From: DASUFH01 sp036274645
Lineage (GTDB): Bacteria > Acidobacteriota > Terriglobia > 20CM-2-55-15
Length of the DNA stretch: 17,425 nucleotides
Direction of reading: 5' to 3'
Assembly: GCA_036274645.1 (NCBI GenBank)
Contig: DASUFH010000163.1
Coordinates: forward strand, 1-17,425
Positions 7,215 through 13,207 of the stretch are shown here, piece after piece (positions within the stretch are counted from its first letter, which is position 1; each line of letters opens with the position of its first letter). The translations under genes were made by a program, and so were the position numbers. A model generated the notes under the pieces. That model was not told the origin of the DNA. It ran no database searches and was given only the letters and a program-made list of their open reading frames with translations.

Positions 7215-7272
7215 AAAAACTAGACCAATTAACCGCTTTGTTGAAAACAAAGCGGTTATTGGTCTAGTTTTT
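7215..7272. terminator. 27-bp-stem hairpin, possible bidirectional terminator
   Basis: Arm 7215-7242 pairs with 7246-7272 along 27 bp with a single bulged base and a GAA loop. The stem is flanked by AAAAA on the left and TTTTTT on the right, so either strand would give a stem followed by U-rich RNA. It lies 162 nt after the cupin stop. The stem is much longer and more AT-rich than an ordinary terminator and may instead be the core of the surrounding element. Confidence 0.5.
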
Positions 7273-7367
7273 TGGGAGACCGCCCCTGCACGCAGGCGGG
7301 GACACCGTTTCCGCGCGTCAATCACTGAGACCCCCTGTTCCCACTGGCCGGAGCCTGCAGGGCGGGA

Positions 7368-7373
7368 TATACT
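7368..7373 (+). promoter_or_regulatory. -10-like TATACT before the small CPxC gene
   Basis: TATACT, 39 nt before the ATG at 7413. It stands out in a GC-rich stretch. The hexamer 17 bp upstream (TGGCCG) is a poor -35. Confidence 0.3.
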
Positions 7374-7412
7374 CCTCGTCGCCCTTCGCGATTTTTCCAC
7401 GAACAAACCACG

Positions 7413-7643
7413 ATGCCAACCCTTGAGGAGATTCGTCTCGTCTACGGGAACGACGCCGTGATCACGCGCAAAGGCGCGTTCACGCTCGTCCATCTCGACC
7501 GGCCGTCCAGGAGCGTCATGCGCGAACGTACGCGCGCATTTGATCCCGACGACTTCTTTTTCGACGACTGCCCGCTGTGTCAAATGGTCAAAGCCGGAGG
7601 CGTGATCGTGTACGACGACCCCGCGGTCCGGGAGGACGACTGA
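7413..7643 (+). CDS. Small hypothetical protein with CPLC motif
   Basis: A 76-residue acidic protein I do not recognise. It has a structured-looking N-terminus (LEEIRLVYGNDAVITRKGAFTLVHL), an acidic and aromatic stretch (FDPDDFFFDD) and C53-P-L-C56, a CxxC that could bind metal or be redox active, although there is no second Cys pair. No signal peptide or membrane segment. Codons favour G or C at the third position like the neighbours, which supports a real gene over a chance frame. No Shine-Dalgarno is seen before the ATG. It converges with the DUF2461 gene, with only 15 nt between stops. Confidence 0.6.
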   Translation: MPTLEEIRLVYGNDAVITRKGAFTLVHLDRPSRSVMRERTRAFDPDDFFFDDCPLCQMVKAGGVIVYDDPAVREDD

Positions 7644-7658
7644 CAGGCGCCGCTCCGT

Positions 7659-8399
7659 TCAATCCTGGCCATCGAGCAACGCGTCGCGGCGCTGCCGCAA
7701 CCGGTGGGAGGCCGCGATGGGATGATTGAGAAACCGGATTAACGGAGCGAGCGCCGTAAACGTTTCCAGAAGAGCGCCATAGAACCTGTCGGTTGCCACG
7801 GTCTCTGCCGGCAGGGTTCGCATGGCCAGGAACTGCTTGCGTCTCAGGTAATCCGCTGCCGGATCGTCAGGGGCGAACCCGCGGGGAACCCTCCGCAGTT
7901 GCTCTCCCTCGAGACCACCAAAGAGTCTGCGGAACACCCGGCCGCCAATGATGTTCTTGAACTCCCGGAAATCGGACTGCACGCGCAGTCGCACCGCGAG
8001 CAGGTCCTCCGGCGAAGGCATATATAGCCCCCCGCCGATCAGCAACTCATCCGGCGAGAAGTGAAAATAGAACCCGGCGCCCTGGTGCTTTTCCATCCCT
8101 CTGGGCGGGAAAACGGCGGCGACATGAGTCTTGTAGGGACTCTTGTCGGCAGAAAAACGCGTGTCCCGATGGATCCGATACATGCTGGTCTTCGGCGACA
8201 CGGCGATTTCGGGGGCGAACCGTGAAAAGTCGACTGCAAGCAGGTTCACCAGCTCAGTCATTGGCGAGCGAATGGACTGTTCGTACACGGTCCTGTTGCT
8301 GAGAAACCACTCACGATCGTTGTTCTTTTTCAGCCGCCGGAGGAAGGGCAACGCTGTTCCGGGAAAGCCGGAGAACGGAGAGGATGCGGAACGCTTCAT
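7659..8399 (-). CDS. DUF2461 (TIGR02453) family protein
   Basis: The 246-residue protein matches the DUF2461 family. Hallmarks are FLRRLKKNNDREWF (19-32) and the strongly conserved YRIHRDTRFSADKSPYKTH (74-92), followed by GAGFYFHFSPDELLIGGGLY. The family occurs in bacteria and fungi as cytoplasmic proteins of about 220-240 residues, with no established biochemical function. Conserved R, D, K and Y residues suggest an active site, but none is assigned. It is divergent from the GAF-AAA regulator across a 65-nt AT-rich region (8400-8464) and may share control with it. No Shine-Dalgarno is seen before the ATG at 8399. Confidence 0.88.
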   Translation of the reverse strand: MKRSASSPFSGFPGTALPFLRRLKKNNDREWFLSNRTVYEQSIRSPMTELVNLLAVDFSRFAPEIAVSPKTSMYRIHRDTRFSADKSPYKTHVAAVFPPRGMEKHQGAGFYFHFSPDELLIGGGLYMPSPEDLLAVRLRVQSDFREFKNIIGGRVFRRLFGGLEGEQLRRVPRGFAPDDPAADYLRRKQFLAMRTLPAETVATDRFYGALLETFTALAPLIRFLNHPIAASHRLRQRRDALLDGQD

Positions 8400-8423
8400 A
8401 TTGAAATAATCGGTTGAATTAAA

Positions 8424-8453
8424 TTGACATCCATTGTGACAGGTGACTACCTT
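8424..8453 (+). promoter_or_regulatory. Candidate sigma-70 promoter of the GAF-AAA regulator
   Basis: A consensus TTGACA (8424-8429), an 18-bp spacer and a weak TACCTT (8448-8453) lie in the AT-rich gap between divergent genes. The -10 ends 11 nt before the ATG, giving a very short leader. TTGA also recurs at 8401 and 8414. Confidence 0.4.
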
Positions 8454-8464
8454 GTGAGCCGATT

Positions 8465-10033
8465 ATGCAGGTTGGAGTCGGGTCCTCCCCTCACACCATC
8501 ATCGACAAGTTTCTGTCCTTGCTGGCAATCAGCCGCCGTATCAATTCCGAAAAGGATTTTGACGCGCTGCTCGATCTGATCACGTCAGAGGCCGCCAAAC
8601 TGATCGAAGCGGAACGCGCGACGATTCTCCTTCTCGACAAGGCTCGGGGGGAATTATGGACCAAGACGGCGATCGGCGTTTCCGAAACCATCCGGTTTGA
8701 CGCGCGGTTGGGCATTGCCGGCGCGGTGCTGATTTCCGGCCGCAACATGGTGGTGGAGGACGCCTACAAATCGCCCCTCTTTTATCCGTCCGTCGATTCC
8801 GCCACGGGTTTCCTCACACGGAATGTCCTGTGCGTCCCGCTCCGCAACGTGCGGCGGGAAATCATCGGGGCGTTCCAGGTCCTGAACAAGCGCGACAGCA
8901 AGTTCACCAGCGAGGACGAACAACTCGTGGAAGCGCTCGCGCTCAACGCCGCCGTGGCGCTCGAAAACGCCAAGACCCTGACGGAACTGGAGACGCGCCA
9001 GCAGGAACTGCTTCAGGAAAACGAGAATCTCCGCAACGAAATCGACGAACGCTTCGGCGCCAAAGGGATCGTGGGCGCCAGTCAGAAGTTGAGCCACATC
9101 CGCCAGATCATCGAGAAGGTGGCCCCGAGTTCCGTGCCCGTACTCATTACCGGAGAGAACGGGACCGGCAAGGAGCTTTCCGCGCGGGCGATTCACAACA
9201 TGAGCATGCGCAAATCCAAACCGTTTGTGGCGGTCAATTGCGCGGCGATTCCCGAAACTCTCGTGGAAGCGGAATTGTTCGGTATCGAGAAGGGCGTTGC
9301 CACCGGGGTGGAACGGCGCGTTGGCCGAATCGAGTCGGCCAACGGAGGCACCCTGTTCCTCGACGAAATCGGCGACCTGAGCCTCGCAGCGCAGGCGAAG
9401 TTGCTACGCGTTCTCCAGGAAAGGGAAGTCGAGTGGGTGGGGGGACGCAAGCCCGTTCCAGTCGATGTCCGTGTCCTGGCGGCGACCAACAAGGACCTCA
9501 AACAGGAAATCCAGAGAGGGAAGTTCCGCCAGGACCTGTTCTTCCGCCTCAATGTGGTCCACATCCACCTGCCGGCGCTGCGCGACATCCGCTCCGATAT
9601 TCCGGTGCTGGCAATGACGTTCCTGCGCCGGTACGCCCAGGAGGCGGGACGGGAACTCGCCGGTTTTTCGCGCGAAGCGGTCCAGGCGTTAAGCGTCTAC
9701 TCATGGCCGGGCAATATCCGGGAACTCGAAAACGAAATGCGCCGGGCCGTCGTCCTGGCGAACGGAAATCACATCGAAGCAAAGGATTTTTCCGAGTCCG
9801 TACTCGAAGAACATACGCCGCTCCCCACGGCTTCAGTGCCGCTGACGAGCGGTTCGAAACACCTGCTCAAGGATCGAGTGACCGCCCTGGAAATCCAGCT
9901 CATCCGGGATGTGATGACCCAGACGAAAAACGATCGGCAGCGCATGGCCAGGGCTCTCGGACTCAGCCCGCAGGGACTGCTGAACAAGCTGAAACGCTAC
10001 GGACTGCTCAAGGCAGGAAGAGAACAGTCGTAG
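8465..10033 (+). CDS. GAF-AAA+-Fis family regulator with altered GAFTGA loop
   Basis: A 522-residue protein with the layout of sigma-54 activators. A GAF sensor domain (about 30-172) binds an unknown small ligand. A short coiled-coil linker (about 174-200) leads to an AAA+ domain (about 205-440) with Walker A GENGTGKE (230-237), Walker B LFLDE (D300, E301), FRQDLFFRLNVV and WPGNIRELEN. A C-terminal Fis-type helix-turn-helix (about 475-518, QRMARALGLSPQGLLNKLKRYG) binds DNA. The loop that normally reads GAFTGA and touches sigma-54 reads GVATGV (277-282), losing the aromatic residue. ATPase motifs are intact, so it may be a variant activator or may not use sigma-54. It stands alone, divergent from the DUF2461 gene. 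No Shine-Dalgarno. Its 3' end is repeated twice after the stop. Confidence 0.93.
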   Translation: MQVGVGSSPHTIIDKFLSLLAISRRINSEKDFDALLDLITSEAAKLIEAERATILLLDKARGELWTKTAIGVSETIRFDARLGIAGAVLISGRNMVVEDAYKSPLFYPSVDSATGFLTRNVLCVPLRNVRREIIGAFQVLNKRDSKFTSEDEQLVEALALNAAVALENAKTLTELETRQQELLQENENLRNEIDERFGAKGIVGASQKLSHIRQIIEKVAPSSVPVLITGENGTGKELSARAIHNMSMRKSKPFVAVNCAAIPETLVEAELFGIEKGVATGVERRVGRIESANGGTLFLDEIGDLSLAAQAKLLRVLQEREVEWVGGRKPVPVDVRVLAATNKDLKQEIQRGKFRQDLFFRLNVVHIHLPALRDIRSDIPVLAMTFLRRYAQEAGRELAGFSREAVQALSVYSWPGNIRELENEMRRAVVLANGNHIEAKDFSESVLEEHTPLPTASVPLTSGSKHLLKDRVTALEIQLIRDVMTQTKNDRQRMARALGLSPQGLLNKLKRYGLLKAGREQS

Positions 10034-10115
10034 TTCTGAACAAGCTGAAAGGCTACGGATTGTACTGAACAAGCTGGAAGGCTACGGATTGCTCCAGGCT
10101 GGAAGGGAACAGTCT
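9980..10115 (+). repeat. Decayed triplication of the regulator's 3' end
   Basis: Three units start with CTGAACAAGCTG: at 9980 (inside the gene, encoding LNKLKRYGLLKAGREQS), 10036 and 10065. The second is cut to 29 bp. The third (10065-10115) matches the first over 50 bp with about six or seven changes and still reads LNKLEGYGLLQAGREQS, but in another frame and without a start. The copies hold the DNA-recognition helix end of the Fis domain. They fill the gap to moaA. Confidence 0.85.
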
Positions 10116-10150
10116 TTCCGGCATGTGAAGGCCCCGCAGCCCACTGCCCG

Positions 10151-11170
10151 CTAGCCGCCCAGCGTGATCATTTCGATCTTGCGATGACGCTCGGGCCGGT
10201 AGGTTCCCGAACGGATCTCCTCCCAGCGAAGATCGGAATACCGGTCTGTTCGCCCCACCCAGACGCCGCGGAGAGTATCGGCGATCTTCGTATCGGGTGC
10301 GCCGCCACGAATCAGCCCTTTCAGATCAAAGCCCGTTTCCGCAAACAGGCACGTAATGAACCGGCCGTCCGCCGTCAAACGGGCCCGTACGCAACTCGAA
10401 CAGAAGGGTTCGGTGACCGAACCGATGATTCCGATTTCGCCGGCGCCATCCTCATACGCATAGTCGATTGCCGGGGCGCTGCCCTGGTCGCGGCCAACCT
10501 CCCGAAGCGGATAGACGGCGCCAATCCGGCTAAGGATCTCACTTTTCGGAACGGTTTTGCTGACTTTCCAATCGTTTACATTTCCAACATCCATGTATTC
10601 GATGAACCGTATTTCGATCCGGTGTTCACGCCCGTACCGGACCATATCGAGCAGTTCGTCATCATTGAATCCCCGGATGACGACCGCATTCACCTTGATC
10701 GGGCCCATGCCCGCGCGGTGGGCGGCGGCAATGCCGCCAAGCACATCCTCGAGGCGGCCACGTTTGGTGATTTCATGAAACCGGTTCGGGTTTAGCGTGT
10801 CGAGACTGACATTGATACGCCGGAGACCCGCTTCGGCCAACGCGTAAGCCTGTTCCTCCAGCAAGGCGCCGTTCGTGGTCAGAGTCAGGTCTTTCAGCCC
10901 CTGGAGCCGGGAAAGGCGCGCAATCAGGCGCTCCAGGTCGCGGCGCACCAGGGGTTCGCCACCCGTCAGACGGATCTTTTCGACTCCCAGGTCGATTCCG
11001 ATGCGCGCCACGCGCTCGATTTCCTCAAACGTGAGAACTTCAGCGCGCTCGATCCATTTGTATTCGTCGAACGGCATGCAGTAGGCGCAACGGAAATTGC
11101 ATCGATCGGTGACCGAGATCCGAAGATCCCGCATGGGCCGTCGAAGCGCGTCCTGGAGTGTCGCAGTCAT
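10151..11170 (-). CDS. moaA: GTP 3',8-cyclase MoaA
   Basis: MoaA is the radical-SAM enzyme that, with MoaC, turns GTP into cyclic pyranopterin monophosphate, the first step of molybdenum cofactor synthesis. The 339-residue protein has everything expected: the radical-SAM cluster motif C24-N-F-R-C28-A-Y-C31, TGGEPL, the second 4Fe-4S cluster with C257, C260 and C274 (EPFCSSC...TC), the R-x-R between them (RAR), and the C-terminal Gly-Gly needed for catalysis. The length is normal. No other moa/moe gene is visible, so the pathway must be completed elsewhere. The ATG at 11170 has no Shine-Dalgarno but a strong extended -10 box 11 nt upstream. Downstream it faces the regulator's repeated tail; the two genes converge. 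Confidence 0.97.
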   Translation of the reverse strand: MTATLQDALRRPMRDLRISVTDRCNFRCAYCMPFDEYKWIERAEVLTFEEIERVARIGIDLGVEKIRLTGGEPLVRRDLERLIARLSRLQGLKDLTLTTNGALLEEQAYALAEAGLRRINVSLDTLNPNRFHEITKRGRLEDVLGGIAAAHRAGMGPIKVNAVVIRGFNDDELLDMVRYGREHRIEIRFIEYMDVGNVNDWKVSKTVPKSEILSRIGAVYPLREVGRDQGSAPAIDYAYEDGAGEIGIIGSVTEPFCSSCVRARLTADGRFITCLFAETGFDLKGLIRGGAPDTKIADTLRGVWVGRTDRYSDLRWEEIRSGTYRPERHRKIEMITLGG

Positions 11171-11181
11171 AAGCGAGGGGG

Positions 11182-11190
11182 ATTATACCA
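11182..11190 (-). promoter_or_regulatory. Extended -10 promoter TGGTATAAT of moaA
   Basis: On the minus strand a consensus TATAAT (11187-11182) is preceded by TGG, an extended -10. It ends 11 nt before the moaA ATG, so the leader would be only about 5 nt. The -35 position (CTTGGG/TTGGGT) is weak, as is common with extended -10 promoters. Confidence 0.6.
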
Positions 11191-11271
11191 GTCGGGGAAG
11201 CCAACCCAAGCGATAGAGGTGTGCGACGTCAAAGGGGGCCACCCTCCAGAGATCCGGATAGAATGTCGCAT

Positions 11272-11286
11272 AACATATATTATGTT
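11272..11286. promoter_or_regulatory. AT-rich palindrome AACATA-TAT-TATGTT
   Basis: A perfect 6-bp-arm palindrome in an unusually AT-rich patch between the divergent moaA and DUF72 genes, about 100 nt from each start. It resembles a dimeric repressor operator. A TTGACT follows at 11285-11290 but has no partner -10. No regulator can be assigned. Confidence 0.35.
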
Positions 11287-11330
11287 GACTTTTTGGTCCG
11301 GCGCCCGCGAAGCTGGTTGCTCCCGATTCT

Positions 11331-11357
11331 GGGCGGTCATAGACCCGCCTCTACAAG
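11331..11357 (-). repeat. Second-locus copy of the GGCGGTC palindromic repeat
   Basis: GGGCGGTCATAGACCCGCC followed by CTACAAG is the inverted counterpart of the repeat at 7091-7115, with one extra C breaking perfect symmetry. It lies 31 nt before the DUF72 start and just before its -10 box, in the 218-nt gap between moaA and that gene. Confidence 0.6.
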
Positions 11358-11375
11358 AAGAGCGCCGACGATAGA

Positions 11376-11381
11376 TATAAT
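11376..11381 (+). promoter_or_regulatory. Consensus -10 TATAAT before the DUF72 gene
   Basis: A perfect TATAAT ends 7 nt before the GTG at 11389, so transcription should begin at about the start codon (leaderless). The -35 position (ACAAGA) is poor. This box supports the GTG as the true start over upstream in-frame codons. Confidence 0.5.
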
Positions 11382-11388
11382 TACCGCC

Positions 11389-12096
11389 GTGGGTCGCATC
11401 TGGTTAGGCGTCTCCGGGTTCAGTTACAAGGAATGGAAACCGTCTTTCTATCCGGCGGGACTTCCGGATAAGCGCATGCTGGAGTTCTACTCCACCCGGC
11501 TGAATAGCGTGGAGATCGATTCAACCTTCTATCGGATGCCTGTCGCCAAAACGATCGAGGGCTGGCGGGACTCGACGCCCGAAGACTTTCGTTTTGTCAT
11601 CAAGTCCCCCCAGTTGATCACCCATCGGAAGCGGTTGGCGGTCCCGTCTGAAGCGCTGGATCACCTTGCCGGGGTGGTCCGACTGCTCGGACATCGTCTC
11701 GGCCTCGTGACATTCCAGCTGCCGCCGTTTTTCAAAGCGGATCCCGGCCGCCTTGAGGCCTTTCTGGCCGCTATTCCTCCAGACATCCCGACTGCGTTCG
11801 AATTCCGCCACGATTCCTGGTTTTCCGATGCGGTTTACGGCCTCCTTGAGCAGCGCCAGGCCGTCCTGTGCATTCATGATGCGGACGAAGGAGCGGCGCC
11901 GATGCGCCTGACGGCTAAGGCGGCGTACGTGCGGCTGCGGCGCTCAGGGTATTCACCCGAACTGCGCCGGGAGTGGCAGGAACGGATGCGCCGCTGGGCC
12001 GCGGACGGCGTGGAGGTCTTTGCGTACATCAAACATAAAGACAATCCCGACGCCGCGCTCCGTGCCGTGGAGTTTGCGCACGGATTGGGAATTTAA
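11389..12096 (+). CDS. DUF72 family protein
   Basis: A 235-residue protein of the DUF72 (YecE-like) family, which has a TIM-barrel-like fold and no proven activity. Evidence: the N-terminus IWLGVSGFSYKEWKPSFYP, MLEFYSTRLNSVEIDSTFYRMP, FRFVIKSPQLITHRKRL, the barrel strand GLVTFQLPPFF, AFEFRHDSWF, VRLRRSGYS and a C-terminal VFAYIKHKDNPDAALRA in place of the usual YFNNH-type ending. The GTG at 11389 matches the family N-terminus; the frame is open back to 11221, but that part crosses a repeat and does not resemble the family. The consensus TATAAT 7 nt upstream fits a leaderless start. The aminotransferase gene follows after 15 nt. Confidence 0.88.
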   Translation: MGRIWLGVSGFSYKEWKPSFYPAGLPDKRMLEFYSTRLNSVEIDSTFYRMPVAKTIEGWRDSTPEDFRFVIKSPQLITHRKRLAVPSEALDHLAGVVRLLGHRLGLVTFQLPPFFKADPGRLEAFLAAIPPDIPTAFEFRHDSWFSDAVYGLLEQRQAVLCIHDADEGAAPMRLTAKAAYVRLRRSGYSPELRREWQERMRRWAADGVEVFAYIKHKDNPDAALRAVEFAHGLGI

Positions 12097-12099
12097 GGT

Positions 12100-12105
12100 T
12101 ATTCT
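12100..12105 (+). promoter_or_regulatory. -10-like TATTCT before the aminotransferase gene
   Basis: TATTCT ends 6 nt before the ATG at 12112, the same geometry as the other short-leader starts here, in a 15-nt intergenic gap without Shine-Dalgarno. No -35 at proper spacing, so it may be chance; read-through from the DUF72 gene is the alternative. Confidence 0.25.
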
Positions 12106-12111
12106 TTCACG

Positions 12112-13179
12112 ATGAGAAAGCCACTATTGCTCCTCCCGGGACCCATGCAGGTACCCGATTTCATTCGCGCTGCAGGCGAACGCCCACTGTTTAATCACCG
12201 GTCCCCGGAAATGCTGGAATTGCTTGGCCGGCTCGAAAACGCCAGCCGGCCGCTGTTCGGCACGACGGGCAATATTCTTTTTCTCGCCGCTTCCGGAACC
12301 GGCGCCATGGAATCGGCCATCGTCAATCTGACGTCACCGAAGGAAGAGATCATTGTGGTGGTTGGCGGCACATTCGCCTCGCGTTGGACGCAGATCGCCG
12401 AGGCGTACAACCTGACCATCCGGGTAGCGGAGGTCGACTGGCGCAAAGGGGCAAACCTTTCCGATATCGACAAGGCTGTTGATAAATGGCCTAATGCTTC
12501 CAATGTGTTTCTTACATGGAGTGAAAGTTCTACTGGAGCTTTAATTCCAGCCGACGTCATGTCCGCAATTGGGCAGCGGATACGCAGTCTTGGAAAAATC
12601 TTAATTGTCGACGCCGTTTCCGGCCTTGCCGTATCTTCGCTCGAAATGGATCGCTGGGGTGTGGACGCGGTGATCGTGGGTTCCCAGAAGGGCCTGATGA
12701 TCCCTGCCGGACTGGGTGTCGTGGCTGTGGGTCCCAGAGCCTGGGAGAAGCGCGAAACCTCGTCCACGCCACGTTTCTACTGGGACTGGAAGAAATATGT
12801 GGAAGCCGTGCCCTTCACTCCCGCCCTCTCAATCCTGTTTCAGCTGGACGCCTCATTGACCTACATCCACAGTCAGGGAATGCCGGCGATATTTGCCCGG
12901 CGCGCCGAGGTCGCCGAACAGATCCGCAGCCTTGTTCGGTCTTCGGAGATGGAGGTCTACGCGCAGAATCCCGGCAATGGAATCACCGGAGTCATTCCGC
13001 CTGCGGGATTTGACATACAAGCCCTGATCCAGCGGCTCAACCGTGATTTCGGAATCCAGATTGCGGGAGGGCTGGGTCCGCTGAAGGGCCAGATCTTCCG
13101 AATCGGGCATGTCGGCCACCTGACGGATCAGGAGCTCGACTATTTCATTTCAAGCTTCAGCCAATGCTTGAAGCAATAG
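12112..13179 (+). CDS. Class V aminotransferase (alanine/serine-glyoxylate type)
   Basis: A 355-residue PLP enzyme of the alanine-glyoxylate/serine-glyoxylate/serine-pyruvate aminotransferase group. Visible are the N-terminal LLLPGPMQVP and FNHRSPEM, the PLP phosphate and ring region ASGTGAMESAIVNL, the WSESSTGAL segment, IVDAVSGLA (Asp that holds the PLP pyridine nitrogen), the Schiff-base lysine in GSQKGLMIPAGLG (K193), and the C-terminal substrate-binding FRIGHVGH. The preferred amino donor cannot be told from sequence; family members move amino groups between alanine or serine and glyoxylate or pyruvate. In some bacteria a relative acts in serine synthesis beside serA, but no serA is here. 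Bases 12481-12540 are unusually AT-rich (24 of 60 G/C) within an otherwise GC-rich gene. Confidence 0.92.
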   Translation: MRKPLLLLPGPMQVPDFIRAAGERPLFNHRSPEMLELLGRLENASRPLFGTTGNILFLAASGTGAMESAIVNLTSPKEEIIVVVGGTFASRWTQIAEAYNLTIRVAEVDWRKGANLSDIDKAVDKWPNASNVFLTWSESSTGALIPADVMSAIGQRIRSLGKILIVDAVSGLAVSSLEMDRWGVDAVIVGSQKGLMIPAGLGVVAVGPRAWEKRETSSTPRFYWDWKKYVEAVPFTPALSILFQLDASLTYIHSQGMPAIFARRAEVAEQIRSLVRSSEMEVYAQNPGNGITGVIPPAGFDIQALIQRLNRDFGIQIAGGLGPLKGQIFRIGHVGHLTDQELDYFISSFSQCLKQ

Positions 13180-13207
13180 CGATAATCTGAAGAATTATTT
13201 GGGTCTC

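Larger units (their letters stand above)
7071..7302. mobile_element. Non-coding element with terminal inverted repeats (MITE/REPIN-like)
   Basis: This fills most of the 360-nt gap after the cupin gene. The left end (7071-7104) begins TCCCCGCCTGC and ends AGGGGCGGTC. The right end (7278-7302), read in reverse, is the same apart from a 9-nt block missing and small changes. Inside lie a palindrome (7097-7115), an inverted match of 13 bp (GACCGCCCGACGT at 7108-7120 with 7164-7176), and a large hairpin (7215-7272). No credible gene is inside and no clear target-site duplication is seen. It could be a small non-autonomous mobile element or a cluster of REP-type palindromes. Confidence 0.6.

Noticed and set aside
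7071..7302. CRISPR array or tRNA cluster suggested by repeated palindromes
   Set aside because: The repeats are unequally spaced, inverted relative to each other and lack uniform spacers; no cloverleaf or CCA end can be drawn.
7122..7583. Minus-strand frame across the repeat element and the small CPxC gene, and the plus-strand frame 7192-7461
   Set aside because: Both pass through hairpin and palindrome sequence, have no native codon bias and no motif.
8830..10068. 412-codon plus-strand frame overlapping the GAF-AAA regulator
   Set aside because: A frame-shifted shadow (Arg/Gly/Pro-rich). Its end merely runs into the second tail repeat.
11221..11388. 56-codon N-terminal extension of the DUF72 protein
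   Set aside because: It is encoded by the palindromic repeat and AT island, and the family N-terminus begins at the GTG at 11389.
13149..13172. Inverted repeat TTCAAGC/GCTTGAA before glgP as a terminator
   Set aside because: It lies within the aminotransferase coding end, has a 10-nt loop and no T-run; probably chance or weak.
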